Origin: Martinezella rhizogenes
Lineage (GTDB): Bacteria > Pseudomonadota > Alphaproteobacteria > Rhizobiales > Rhizobiaceae
Assembly: GCA_013322215.1 (NCBI GenBank)
Contig: JAAMEZ010000021.1
Coordinates: 682,001 to 746,000 of the forward strand
Direction: 5' to 3'
DNA: 64,000 nucleotides
In this document: piece by piece, positions 8,480-17,294 of the stretch
How the letters are laid out: each line of letters opens with the position of its first letter
How positions within the stretch are numbered: the stretch's first letter is position 1
The notes under the pieces: model-generated
Told to the model about the DNA's origin: nothing
Seen by the model: only the letters and a program-made list of their open reading frames with translations
Database searches by the model: none
Made by a program: the position numbers and the translations under genes

Positions 8480-9501
8480 CATCCATTCGCCTATATCGCC
8501 GGCACTTCTTGAAGCTTGCCTCTGTTTCGCCTGTCATTTTGGCTTCTCTTGCAAATGCGCAGGATTTGTCGCCGCCGATTGACCATGGAATTGGCGGCAC
8601 AGGCAACTCCTTGAAGAGTGGCGACGATCATGGCATCGGCGGAACCGGTGTTTTCGGGACGATAGAACGCTTTGGAAGCATTTATGTAAACGGTCATCGT
8701 ATCACCTATTCACCAGATGTACCCGTCTATGTTGATGGCATCCGGGCGAACACACGCGCGATGCGCTTGGGTCAAGTCGTAAGAGTAGCACTTGCTGGTT
8801 CGCTCACAAATCCGGCTGCTAGCGCCATCTACATTACAAGTGAGGTGACAGGCCGCGTTGAAAGCATCGATACGGATGGCCTTGTTGTGCTTTCGCAACG
8901 TATCGAATTGGCGCCGCAAACTTCATTGCCGAAATTGAAGCCCGGCATGATCGTGTCCGTTCACGGGATTCGCAAGCCGGACGGCGTTATCGTTGCAAGT
9001 CTGGTCGAGCGTCGCTCCCGTCGAACTCATTCATTGCTTCGAGGTGTGGCGACAAACGCGTCCGGTCGACTGAAAATTGGTGATCTTACGCTGGATCTCC
9101 CTTCCGACCACCTTGTAGGGCGGCGCGTTGTGGTTGATTTGGCTGATCGATCTGGGGACCTGCGCCTCCTTCGTGTCAGGGAAGAGGAGTTAATCCCGGG
9201 GCTTAACAACGGCAACATAAATGTTGAGACTTACGCAGAAAATGACGGTCACGCCGTCAACCTTGGCATCGGCATTACATTGAGCGGGGCTAAGGCCGCG
9301 CATCTTGCGTCTCGGTCTCATGTTTATCTGGATCTCGCAATCAGCGGAGGTGATTTCGTTTCGTCTCCGCGCCAAGCGGAGCATTTGGGACCAAATCCAC
9401 TTCAATCCAAACCACAAAATGAGGGACCTGCCCCTCAAGACGGGCCTCGGCACGGCGCTGGGCCAGAGAGATCAGACGGACCGGGGGGGCAACCAAGATA
9501 G
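8476..9501 (+). CDS. Exported DUF5666 domain protein with Tat-like signal
   Basis: 341 residues. The N-terminus YRRHFLKLASVSPVILASLANA has a twin-arginine pattern (RRxFLK) and a cleavage site near residue 29, so export by Tat is likely. Two copies of DHGIGGTG follow at about residues 36-58. The body has repeated beta-rich DUF5666 units (GTIERFGSIYVNGHRI, GRVESIDTDGLVVLS, GVATNASGRLKIGDLTLDL), an OB-like arrangement. The last ~45 residues are rich in Pro, Gly and Gln and probably disordered. It is translationally coupled to the DUF6502 gene. Function unknown. Confidence 0.82.
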   Translation: MTSIRLYRRHFLKLASVSPVILASLANAQDLSPPIDHGIGGTGNSLKSGDDHGIGGTGVFGTIERFGSIYVNGHRITYSPDVPVYVDGIRANTRAMRLGQVVRVALAGSLTNPAASAIYITSEVTGRVESIDTDGLVVLSQRIELAPQTSLPKLKPGMIVSVHGIRKPDGVIVASLVERRSRRTHSLLRGVATNASGRLKIGDLTLDLPSDHLVGRRVVVDLADRSGDLRLLRVREEELIPGLNNGNINVETYAENDGHAVNLGIGITLSGAKAAHLASRSHVYLDLAISGGDFVSSPRQAEHLGPNPLQSKPQNEGPAPQDGPRHGAGPERSDGPGGQPR

Positions 9502-9673
9502 TGCGGCTTGTTTTGAAGCAGACCGCCTACATGCCAAGCATGACCTTGTGCCGCGTAAAATAGCCAACGCAATCCATGTCATCAACAATGTGATGCCGGT
9601 TGAGCCATCCATGTTGTGTGAGAATGCACATTGAATCCGCCCATGAGGCACAATGACTTAGGAAGATAAGAGT

Positions 9674-10189
9674 ATGGAAGCTCCGCATAGAATGGACGCT
9701 GATAGCCAAGGCGAACCAGTTGATGTGATGACAAGATTGAAACTTGCTTGTGCCGAACTCAGCCAGGCGGTCGTTCTGGTAAGCGAGCAGCAAGGCACAA
9801 ATTCGCTAGGCATGCTGAAAAGACCGTTTCTGTACAGCGACGGTTATGCTCTGTTCGACCCCGCCTCGGTCGAGGAATTAGTTCGCAATCTCAGAGCCTG
9901 CTCTGAGGACCATGCAAGGGTGATTGCAAATATTGGGGATTGGATCTGCGACGGTGCCGTTCGATCGATTAGTCAACGTGTCAGCGCACTCGATGGTCTC
10001 GTCGCAACGATGAAGGCCCACGTTGAAAGCGCCCGCGAACGCCGGTGGCAAAATTTTTGCCTCCTCGCCGTTGGAGCCGCGGGATTTGTTATCGGGCTAA
10101 CAGTCGCCATTGGCCTTCTATACCTCGTTGCACCGGGCCACGATTTTAGACTCCTTGCTAGCCTCGTCGGCTCGACGCTGAGGTTTTGA
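9674..10189 (+). CDS. Hypothetical protein with C-terminal membrane anchor
   Basis: 171 residues. AGGAAGATAAGAG precedes the ATG at a good distance. The first ~120 residues are helical and include a likely coiled coil (LVRNLRACSEDHARVIANI, VSALDGLVATMKAHVESARERR). One TM helix follows (about 126-150, FCLLAVGAAGFVIGLTVAIG). The shape suggests a membrane-tethered coiled-coil protein. I do not recognise the family. It lies 172 bp after the DUF5666 gene on the same strand and may or may not be cotranscribed. Confidence 0.6.
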   Translation: MEAPHRMDADSQGEPVDVMTRLKLACAELSQAVVLVSEQQGTNSLGMLKRPFLYSDGYALFDPASVEELVRNLRACSEDHARVIANIGDWICDGAVRSISQRVSALDGLVATMKAHVESARERRWQNFCLLAVGAAGFVIGLTVAIGLLYLVAPGHDFRLLASLVGSTLRF

Positions 10190-10342
10190 CCAAGTTAAGG
10201 AACGTTGTTGGAAAATTGCGCCGGTGACTGACGACCCTGCCATTCCGCAATCGGCGCATTTGAAAGGGTTTCCGACGTAGTCTTGATTTGCCCAAAAGCC
10301 ATTATAGTACGGCAATCACTTACCGGGCGAAGGCGGGTTATA

Positions 10343-10540
10343 ATGTCTCGCAAGACTATTATAACCGATGACGTCCACGATGTTTTCGCATCTCTTTTCG
10401 AAGAGCGGCTGGGTCGGACGGCGCGACCCATTCGGTGGGCGCATGGTTTCGTATTGCTTCTGATGGCCACGATGATTGCTATCCTCGCACTCGTTGCCTT
10501 CATCGCGCTTCGAGGAGCACCCGCCTCCGGCCAGCGCTAG
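10343..10540 (+). CDS. Small single-TM hypothetical protein
   Basis: 65 residues from the ATG at 10343, with GGCGGG just upstream; an in-frame upstream start at 10283 is possible but unsupported. The N-terminal ~35 residues are charged and cytoplasmic (MSRKTIITDDVHDVFASLFE), followed by one TM helix (WAHGFVLLLMATMIAILALV). It overlaps the end of the convergent ABC ATPase gene by 4 bp. Together with the previous gene it forms a pair of small membrane-anchored proteins of unknown role. Confidence 0.5.
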   Translation: MSRKTIITDDVHDVFASLFEERLGRTARPIRWAHGFVLLLMATMIAILALVAFIALRGAPASGQR

Positions 10541-11616
10541 CAGAAGACATGTGCGGCGTCAGGATCGAACTCCAGATGCACATTATCGCCACGGCTCAAG
10601 CCCGAGATGGCTTCGTGGCCGAAGGGCAGCCGCACGGACAGGGTTTCGCCGGCAGCGATCCGCGTCGTCACATGCACATTGTTGCCGAGGAAGGTGATGT
10701 CGTTGACCGTCGCGCTGAGACCATTGCCGACACCCGCCTTGCGCCCGAGCCGGATGCGCTCGGGCCGCAGCATCAATGCCGCTTTGCTCCCCGAGGCCGG
10801 CCGGCCGTGGACCGGAATGCTGTTAAAGACAGTCTTGTCGCCGAGCGAGATCGTCGCCTGCCCGTTATCCGAGGACAGCAAGTGACAGGAGATGAAATCG
10901 CTGTCGCCGATGAATTCTGCCACGAAACGGGTGCGGGGATTGGCGTAGAGTTCCGGGCCTGTGCCGATCTGATCGATCACACCCTTGGAAAAGACAGCAA
11001 TACGATCGGACAACCGCAGCGCCTCCTCCTGATCGTGGGTCACATAGAGGATCGTCACTTCTGTCTGCTGATGGATTCTTTTGATCTCGTGCTGGATCTC
11101 CTCGCGCAGCTTCTTGTCGAGAGCCGACAGCGGCTCGTCCATGAGAAGCACGGGCGGATCGTAGGCGAGCGCCCTTGCGAGAGCCACGCGCTGCTGCTGG
11201 CCGCCCGACATCTGTGCGGGCTTGCGATCCTCGAAGCCTTCGAGCCGAACGAGGCGCAGCATTTCCTTGACCCGGCTATCGACCTCTGCCTTGGACTTGC
11301 GGCGGACCTTCAGCGGAAAGGCGATATTCTCTCCGACGGTCAAATGCGGAAACAGCGTGTAGCGCTGAAACACCATGCCGATATTGCGCTTGTGCGATGG
11401 CGTCGACAGCAGCGTCTCGCCGTTCAGCAGAATATCGCCCTTGGTCGGGTTCTCGAAGCCTGCAAGGATATAGAGTGTCGTGCTCTTGCCCGATCCGGAA
11501 GGGCCAAGAAAGGTCAGGAACTCGCCGCGCTGGACCTCGAGATTGACGTCGTGGACTGCGACGACGGGGCCATATTCCTTGCGGATGCCTTTGATCTTCA
11601 GGAAGGATTCGCTCAT
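10537..11616 (-). CDS. ABC transporter ATPase, polyamine/spermidine type (PotA-like)
   Basis: 359 residues. Walker A is GPSGSGKST, signature [13 protein letters not shown], Walker B PVLLMDEP and the switch His is in YVTHDQEEAL. The C-terminal ~120 residues form the TOBE/MOP-like regulatory domain usual for CUT1 and polyamine importers. The start at 11616 gives MSESFLKIKG and overlaps the permease stop by 4 bp. It energises the importer encoded by the three genes upstream. Last gene of the long leftward catabolic operon, and convergent with a small membrane protein gene. Confidence 0.92.
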   Translation of the reverse strand: MSESFLKIKGIRKEYGPVVAVHDVNLEVQRGEFLTFLGPSGSGKSTTLYILAGFENPTKGDILLNGETLLSTPSHKRNIGMVFQRYTLFPHLTVGENIAFPLKVRRKSKAEVDSRVKEMLRLVRLEGFEDRKPAQMSGGQQQRVALARALAYDPPVLLMDEPLSALDKKLREEIQHEIKRIHQQTEVTILYVTHDQEEALRLSDRIAVFSKGVIDQIGTGPELYANPRTRFVAEFIGDSDFISCHLLSSDNGQATISLGDKTVFNSIPVHGRPASGSKAALMLRPERIRLGRKAGVGNGLSATVNDITFLGNNVHVTTRIAAGETLSVRLPFGHEAISGLSRGDNVHLEFDPDAAHVFC

Positions 11617-12413
11617 GATTTCAGAACCTTGCGTACGATTGCGGCCAGCGTCATTAATGTGACCGTCAACAGAATGAGAAGCGTGGAGGCAGCGGCGACG
11701 ACAGGGGTCAAATCCTGCCTGAGCGTTGCCCAGACCTTGACCGGCAGGGTCTGCAATGTCGGGCTTGCCATGAAGATCGCCACGACCACCTCGTCCCAGG
11801 ATGTCAGGAACGAGAAGACGGCGGCCGAGAACAATCCGTGGCTGATGGCAGGCAGCGTCACCCTGATCTTCGCCTCGAGTGGAGAGGCGCCGCAAAGCAC
11901 GGCCGCATCCTCGATCGACTTGTCGAAGCCTTCAAGCGCGCCGGAGATCGACAGGATGGAAAAGGGCAGCGCCAGAACAAGATGGGACACCACGAAGCCG
12001 ATCAAAGTGCCCCCAAGGCCAATTCGCAGGAAGAAGGCATAAAGCGCCACGGCGAAGACGACGACGGGCAAGATCATCGGTGTGAGGAACAGCGCCTTCA
12101 GCGCATCGCGAAACAGGAATTTTCCGCGCACGAGGCCGAAGGAAGTCACCAGGCCGAGCAGCACCGAAAGCACGGTGACGATCGCGGCGATCTTGAAGCT
12201 GGTCCAGGCGGAAGCCAGCCATTGCGGATCGGAAAGCAGCTCCGCGTACCAGCGCCAGGTCCAGCCCGGCGGCGGAAAGATCAGCCATTGCGACGAGCCG
12301 AACGACAAGGCCGCAATGAACAGGATCGGCATCAAGAGGAAAGCCGCCGTCAGGACGGTGATGGCAAGCAGCACATATTTCCACCAGCCGAGACGATCGA
12401 AATTCAGCAGCAT
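11613..12413 (-). CDS. ABC transporter permease, PotC-like
   Basis: 266 residues with about six TM segments. The cytoplasmic EAA-type loop reads EDAAVLCGASPLEAKIRVTLP. It is the second membrane subunit of the polyamine-type importer; its partner permease gene ends one base before this start. Four-base overlap with the ATPase gene downstream. Confidence 0.9.
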   Translation of the reverse strand: MLLNFDRLGWWKYVLLAITVLTAAFLLMPILFIAALSFGSSQWLIFPPPGWTWRWYAELLSDPQWLASAWTSFKIAAIVTVLSVLLGLVTSFGLVRGKFLFRDALKALFLTPMILPVVVFAVALYAFFLRIGLGGTLIGFVVSHLVLALPFSILSISGALEGFDKSIEDAAVLCGASPLEAKIRVTLPAISHGLFSAAVFSFLTSWDEVVVAIFMASPTLQTLPVKVWATLRQDLTPVVAAASTLLILLTVTLMTLAAIVRKVLKS

Positions 12414-12414
12414 C

Positions 12415-13287
12415 TCAGCGTCCTCCTGTACTTTGAACGCCGAAGAATCTCAGCTGGACAGCATAGAGCGTCAACGTGACGACGAGCAGGACGAAGGCGG
12501 CTGCGCCACCCATGCCCCAATTGACCAGGGATTGCACGAACTGCGCGATGAGTTCGGCGAGCATCATGTTCGCCGTGCCGCCAAGCAGCGATGGCGTGAC
12601 GTAGTAACCGAGCGACATGACGAAGACCATCAATGCGCCCGCCATCATGCCCGGAGCGGCAAGGGGTAGCAGAACGCGGGTCAGGCATTGCAATCGGCTC
12701 GCGCCGCACAGCGCTGCTGCCTGCAGCACGGCCGGATCGATCTTCCTGATGACGCCGTAGAGCGGCAGGATGATGAACGGCAGCATGATATAGGTCATGC
12801 CGATCGTGACACCGGTGAGGTTGTTGACGAGGGCAAGCGGCTTGTCGATCAATCCGGCGCCGATCAGCATCTTGTTGATCAATCCCGTGCGCTGCAGAAG
12901 CACCATCCAGGCATAGGTGCGGGCGAGCAGGTTCGTCCACATCGAGAGAAGCAGGATCGCAAAGATCACCGAAGCCCATCGTGACGGCATGATCGCCAGC
13001 GTCCAGGCGACGGGAAAGCCGATCAAAAGCGATATGATGGTGACGAGGCCTGACACGATGAAGGTGTTGGCAAAAATCTTGATATAGGTCGCGGAGCCCA
13101 ACAGCTCTGCATAGTTGCCAAGGCCGAATGTCGGCTCCAGCACGCTCCGAAGGAGCAGCGCGATGACGGGAAATATGAAGAAGATCGCCACGAAGGCGAA
13201 AGCCGGCGCCACCTGCGCAAACCCCGTGGGCTTTGCCGCCTTGCGCGCCGGTGCGGCCTCGTCCGCAATATCCATATATGTCGACAT
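12415..13287 (-). CDS. ABC transporter permease, PotB-like
   Basis: 290 residues with six TM segments and the EAA loop LQAAALCGASRLQCLTRVLLP. The start at 13287 (MSTYMDIADEAAP) is chosen because GGTGGGAAGGAA lies just upstream; a longer in-frame extension to 13320 lacks such a site. With the next gene it forms the heterodimeric channel of the importer. It is separated from the binding-protein gene by a 111-bp gap that contains a strong hairpin. Confidence 0.9.
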   Translation of the reverse strand: MSTYMDIADEAAPARKAAKPTGFAQVAPAFAFVAIFFIFPVIALLLRSVLEPTFGLGNYAELLGSATYIKIFANTFIVSGLVTIISLLIGFPVAWTLAIMPSRWASVIFAILLLSMWTNLLARTYAWMVLLQRTGLINKMLIGAGLIDKPLALVNNLTGVTIGMTYIMLPFIILPLYGVIRKIDPAVLQAAALCGASRLQCLTRVLLPLAAPGMMAGALMVFVMSLGYYVTPSLLGGTANMMLAELIAQFVQSLVNWGMGGAAAFVLLVVTLTLYAVQLRFFGVQSTGGR

Positions 13288-13355
13288 GGCAATTCCTTCC
13301 CACCAGGGGCCTGATGACAACCACGGCTGCCGATAGGCCCGGATCTCGCATTGCC

Positions 13356-13380
13356 CCGCCGCGGATCTTATCCGCGGCGG
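13356..13380 (-). terminator. Strong hairpin between binding-protein and permease genes
   Basis: A perfect 11-bp stem (CCGCCGCGGAT and its complement) with a 3-nt loop lies 18 bp past the stop of the binding-protein gene. No T-run follows. In ABC operons such structures usually protect the 3' end of the binding-protein mRNA and lower expression of the downstream permeases. That role is inferred. Confidence 0.7.
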
Positions 13381-13398
13381 CCTAGTTGTCCTAAGAGC

Positions 13399-14409
13399 TT
13401 ACTTCGCCTGCCAGGCGTACCATCTCTTGCCGATCTCATCGCGGTTTGCGGCCCAGTAGCTCATATCGGCGTTGACCTGGCTTGCCGTCTGCTGGTCCGG
13501 CAGGGTCTTGGCCGTTTCGGGGTCCATCAGTTTCGCCGAGCCGAGATTGATCGGCGCATATCCGGTCGCCTTCGCCAGATCGGCCTGCGGCTGTGCCGAG
13601 GTCGCAAGCGCGATGAACTTCATCGCCGTTTCCAGGTTCGGCGCACCCTTGGGGATGACCAGAGAATCCGCCGCGGTGATGTTCTGGCTCCAGGACGTCT
13701 CCGTCTTGACGCCGCTATTGGCAAGCGCGGTCATGCGACCGTTCCAGAGACTGCCGAAGGGCGCTTCGGCCGACGCCAGAAGCTGCTGCGACTGCGCGCC
13801 GCTCGACCACCAGACGATATCCGACTTGATCGTATCGAGCTTCTTGAAGGCGCGGTCGAGATCGAGCGGATAGAGCTTGTCGGCGGGAACGCCGTCGGCG
13901 AGCAGCGCCGCTTCGATCACGCCAGGGGCGGACCATTTGTAGAAGGTGCGCTTGCCGGGGAATTTCTTCGTGTCGAAGAGATCCGCCCAGGTCTTCGGGC
14001 AGGCGCTGACGGCATCGGCATTGCATCCGATGACGAAGGAATAATAGAAGCTTCCGACCGAGTAGTCGCTGACGAAACGCGGATCGAGCTTGGATTTATC
14101 GATGACGGAAAAGTCCAGCTTTTCGAGCAGACCGGCCTTGCCGGCCTGCGCGGCGTAATCGCCCTCGACGTCGACGACGTCCCAGCTGACCTGGCCGGCT
14201 TCGACCATCGCTTTAAGCTTGCCGTAATCCGTCGGACCGTCCTGCATGACGCCGATACCGGTCTTTTCGGTAAACTGGTTGGCCCAGGCGACCTTCTGCG
14301 CATCCTGCGTCGTTCCTCCCCAGCTCGTGAAGACCATGGTATCGGCCTTGGCGGGCATGGATGCGGCCATCATTGCGGCAAAGGCCGCGAGTGCAATTCT
14401 TGCTTTCAT
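13399..14409 (-). CDS. ABC transporter substrate-binding protein, polyamine family (PotD-like)
   Basis: 336 residues with a Sec signal peptide (MKARIALAAFAAMMAASMPAKA). DTMVFTSWGGTTQDAQ is typical of the PotD/spermidine-putrescine and related periplasmic receptor group. The mature protein has the length usual for the family (about 315). The start at 14409 has GGACAAGGGAA upstream. Aromatic residues such as SDIVWWSS and SLWNGR probably line the site, but the ligand cannot be read from sequence. Given the neighbours, a guanidino compound, polyamine or N-heterocycle is plausible. Confidence 0.9.
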   Translation of the reverse strand: MKARIALAAFAAMMAASMPAKADTMVFTSWGGTTQDAQKVAWANQFTEKTGIGVMQDGPTDYGKLKAMVEAGQVSWDVVDVEGDYAAQAGKAGLLEKLDFSVIDKSKLDPRFVSDYSVGSFYYSFVIGCNADAVSACPKTWADLFDTKKFPGKRTFYKWSAPGVIEAALLADGVPADKLYPLDLDRAFKKLDTIKSDIVWWSSGAQSQQLLASAEAPFGSLWNGRMTALANSGVKTETSWSQNITAADSLVIPKGAPNLETAMKFIALATSAQPQADLAKATGYAPINLGSAKLMDPETAKTLPDQQTASQVNADMSYWAANRDEIGKRWYAWQAK

Positions 14410-14464
14410 GTTCCCTTGTCCTTGTTTTTCAGTCTTTGGAGGCATGCCTTATGCGGCCACCCGT

Positions 14465-14779
14465 TCACCCCAATGGGGAGAAACCGGCGGGCTTCATAAT
14501 CTTGTTTTCCGCTTGTTCGATCAGGTCGCGGATCTTCGGCAGGAAAGCCTGCCACTCGGGGTCCGCCGCCAGCCGTCCGCGCCGTGCTTCGCGATCGTCG
14601 AGGCTTGAATAGGCCCAGATGTGCACGATCTCGTTGATCACCCCGATTTCCGAATGGAAGTAGCCGACGAGATTACCGAGATGCGCCTTCTGGATCGCAA
14701 TTCCCTCTTCTTCCACGACCTTCAGATATTGCGGGATCGTACCGTTCTTCAGCCTATAGGTGCGGATCTCGTAAAACAT
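14465..14779 (-). CDS. NIPSNAP family protein
   Basis: 104 residues; a compact alpha+beta NIPSNAP (PF07978) domain with the typical start MFYEIRTYRLKNGTIPQYL and the motif VHIWAYSSLDDREARRG. Small bacterial NIPSNAP proteins have a dimeric ferredoxin-like fold and often sit in catabolic operons, sometimes next to monooxygenases; their reaction is usually unknown. It lies between the aldehyde dehydrogenase and the importer genes with short gaps, so it is part of the operon. Confidence 0.87.
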   Translation of the reverse strand: MFYEIRTYRLKNGTIPQYLKVVEEEGIAIQKAHLGNLVGYFHSEIGVINEIVHIWAYSSLDDREARRGRLAADPEWQAFLPKIRDLIEQAENKIMKPAGFSPLG

Positions 14780-14784
14780 CGGTC

Positions 14785-16257
14785 TCACCTCATGACGAAG
14801 GGATCGGGGATCGGCTCGTCCGACGTCCGCAACCAGATGGTCTTGGTGCGGGTATAGTCGAGCGCTGCGGCAAGGCCGCCTTCCCTGCCATGGCCGGAGA
14901 GTCCGAAACCGCCGAAGGGGGCGATCGGCGATACCGCGCGATAGGTGTTGACCCAGACGACGCCGGCGCGGATGCCCTTCATCAGGCGATGGGCGCGCGT
15001 AAGGTTCTGGGTGAAGACACCGGATGCCAGTCCGTAGCGGGTGTCGTTTGCCAATCTCAGCGCTTCGGCTTCCGTCTCGAAGGAGACAGCCGACAGAACC
15101 GGCCCGAAGAACTCCTCGGCCAGGGACGGCGAAGCGACACCGTCGCAATCGAGAATCGTCGGCTGGAAGTAATAGCCGGCGCCATCGGGCCTTTGCCCGC
15201 CGGTCATGAGTCGCGCACCGCTTTGAATGGACTTCTCGACGAGGGCCGCAACATGATCCTGCTGCCGCTTTGTGGCGAGCGGACCGACCTCGGTTGCCAT
15301 ATCGAGCGGCGAACCGATGCGGATCGCCTCGGCCTTGCGCGCGAGGATCGACAGGAAGGTGTCCTTGACGCTGGCCTCGACGATCAGCCGCGAGCCGGCC
15401 ACGCAGCTCTGGCCGGTCGCTGCGAAAATGCCGGCAACCTGAGCATTGGCGGCACTTTCGAGATCGGCGTCGGCAAAGACGATGAACGGTGATTTGCCGC
15501 CCAGTTCCAGCGATGTCGAGGCAAGGTTCTCGGCCGAGTTGCGGACGACGTGACGCGCGGTCTCCGGCCCGCCGGTAAAGGCGATATGCGCGACCTTCGG
15601 ATGCCGTCCGAGGGTCGCGCCGCAGGATGGGCCGAACCCGGTGATGATGTTGACGACGCCAGCTGGAAAACCGGCTTCATGAACCAGGCGCGCGAATTCC
15701 AGAAGCGGCGCCGGCCCGTCTTCCGAAGCCTTGACAACCATGGTGCAGCCGGCGGCCAATGCCGGGCCGATCTTGACGGCCGACAAGAAGAGCTGGCTGT
15801 TCCAGGGCACCACCATGGCGATGACGCCGACCGGCTCCCGGCGCAGCCAGACATCCATGTCCGGCTTGTCGATCGGCAGATAGGAGCCTTCGATCTTGTC
15901 GGCAATGCCGGCATAGTAGCGATAATAGTCGGCGACATAGGCAATCTGCGCAGAAGTCTCGCGAATGATCTTGCCGGTGTCGCGCGTTTCCAGTTCGGCG
16001 AGCTTTTGCGCATTGGCCGCAACCAGGTCGGCGAGCCTGTAGAGAAGCTTGCCGCGCTGCGTCGCCGTCAGTTTCGCCCAGGGGCTGTCGTAAAGCGCCT
16101 TTTCGGCGGCATTGACGGCGCGGTCGACATCGGCCTCGCGTGCTTCCGGCATCTCGGCCCAGACGTCGCCGGTCGCCGGATCGATGCTCTGGAAGCGGCC
16201 TTCCCCGTCCAGAAACTCACCGTCGATGTAATATTGGAAGCGCTGCATGACGTTCAC
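14785..16257 (-). CDS. NAD(P)-dependent aldehyde dehydrogenase
   Basis: 490 residues, full length for the superfamily. The catalytic Cys is in GQSCVAGSR, the general-base Glu in LELGGKSP, and the cofactor loop shows MVVPWN. It would oxidise an aldehyde produced by the upstream monooxygenase or amine-cleaving steps to a carboxylate. Overlap of 4 bp with the luciferase-like monooxygenase gene supports coupling. The start may be the ATG at 16257 or the one at 16248 (MQRFQYYIDGEF). Substrate not determinable; aminoaldehyde or betaine-aldehyde-like types are possible. Confidence 0.9.
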   Translation of the reverse strand: MNVMQRFQYYIDGEFLDGEGRFQSIDPATGDVWAEMPEAREADVDRAVNAAEKALYDSPWAKLTATQRGKLLYRLADLVAANAQKLAELETRDTGKIIRETSAQIAYVADYYRYYAGIADKIEGSYLPIDKPDMDVWLRREPVGVIAMVVPWNSQLFLSAVKIGPALAAGCTMVVKASEDGPAPLLEFARLVHEAGFPAGVVNIITGFGPSCGATLGRHPKVAHIAFTGGPETARHVVRNSAENLASTSLELGGKSPFIVFADADLESAANAQVAGIFAATGQSCVAGSRLIVEASVKDTFLSILARKAEAIRIGSPLDMATEVGPLATKRQQDHVAALVEKSIQSGARLMTGGQRPDGAGYYFQPTILDCDGVASPSLAEEFFGPVLSAVSFETEAEALRLANDTRYGLASGVFTQNLTRAHRLMKGIRAGVVWVNTYRAVSPIAPFGGFGLSGHGREGGLAAALDYTRTKTIWLRTSDEPIPDPFVMR

Positions 16258-17294
16258 TCCGCAAATGCCGGCATGACCTCGGCGATGAAGCGTTCGAGCG
16301 AGGCCTTCTTGCGCTCGAAGGACATGCCTGTGTCGATCCAGAAGGAATATTCGTCGTAGCCCATCGCTTCATATGTCTTTAGCCGGGCAATCACCGTCGA
16401 GGCGTCGCCGACGACATTGTTGCTGCGCATGACCGCATCCGACAGCATGGCGTTGGCGCGAATATCTTCTTCGGGAATGCGCTCGATCAGGCCCTGATGG
16501 ACCGGCTTCTCGTTCTTGAACCAGGCGAAGAAGTAATTGTAGTAGACACTGAGCTCGTGGGCGGCCCGCGCGATGTCGTCCTCGGACGAGCCGACATAGG
16601 TATGCCGCAGGAGCATGATCTTCGGCCGCTCGATATGCGTGTTCTTGGCGCAGGCATCGTTGAAACGTCCCATCAGCGCCTCGACCTCGTCATCGCCCTG
16701 CCAAAGCGGCGTCACCTGGACATTGCAGCCATTGGCAACGGCAAATTCATGCGAATTCGGGTCGCGCGCCGCAACCCAGATCGGCGGGTTCGGCTCTTGC
16801 AGCGGCTTCGGCGCCGAAGTCGTCGACGGAAATTTGAAGAACTCGCCATCATGGGCGTAGTCACCTTGCCAAATGCCTTTGACGGCAGGGATGAGCTCGC
16901 GCATGCGCTGGCCGGCACCCCAGGCGTCGAGACCCGGCAGCAACCGTTCATATTCGAAGGAATAGGCGCCGCGGGCAATACCGATATCGAGGCGGCCGTC
17001 GCAGATGATGTCGGCCATGGCGGCTTCACCGGCAAGCTTGATCGGATGCCAGAACGGCGCGATCACCGTTCCCGTTCCGAGTCTCGCTCTTGATGTCCGC
17101 CGGGCCAGATCGGCGATGGTCACGAACGGGTTGGGCGCGATGGTGAAGTCCATCCCGTGATGCTCGCCCGTCCAGATCGCGTGCATGCCGCCCTTGTCGG
17201 CGATCTCGCACAGCGCGACGAACTCGTCATAGAGGCTCTTATGCGTCTGGCTCGCGTCGAGGCGCTCCATGTGAACGAAGAGAGAGAATTTCAT
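16254..17294 (-). CDS. Luciferase-like (LLM class) flavin-dependent monooxygenase
   Basis: 346 residues with the bacterial luciferase-like TIM barrel; WTGEHHGMDF, RLGTGTVIAPFWHPI and LDIGIARGAY are typical. Such enzymes use reduced FMN and O2 to oxidise or cleave C-N, C-S or C-C bonds. The flavin reductase encoded directly upstream (4-bp overlap) is the likely source of FMNH2. RutA, which opens the uracil ring, is a known member, but this operon lacks the rest of the Rut set. The substrate is unknown. Confidence 0.9.
   Translation of the reverse strand: MKFSLFVHMERLDASQTHKSLYDEFVALCEIADKGGMHAIWTGEHHGMDFTIAPNPFVTIADLARRTSRARLGTGTVIAPFWHPIKLAGEAAMADIICDGRLDIGIARGAYSFEYERLLPGLDAWGAGQRMRELIPAVKGIWQGDYAHDGEFFKFPSTTSAPKPLQEPNPPIWVAARDPNSHEFAVANGCNVQVTPLWQGDDEVEALMGRFNDACAKNTHIERPKIMLLRHTYVGSSEDDIARAAHELSVYYNYFFAWFKNEKPVHQGLIERIPEEDIRANAMLSDAVMRSNNVVGDASTVIARLKTYEAMGYDEYSFWIDTGMSFERKKASLERFIAEVMPAFAE

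Noticed and set aside
8581-8655. Repeated DHGIGGTG coding units as a possible DNA repeat element
   Set aside because: The repetition is of two short protein motifs within one gene and does not extend as a DNA repeat or CRISPR-like array.
5961-10540. Possible genomic island or prophage remnant
   Set aside because: Composition differs at the left end, but no integrase, transposase, tRNA or flanking direct repeats are visible, so only an accessory region is stated.
10435-12042. Rightward open frame of 535 codons
   Set aside because: Antisense to the PotA-like and PotC-like genes, whose Walker and EAA motifs are unmistakable.
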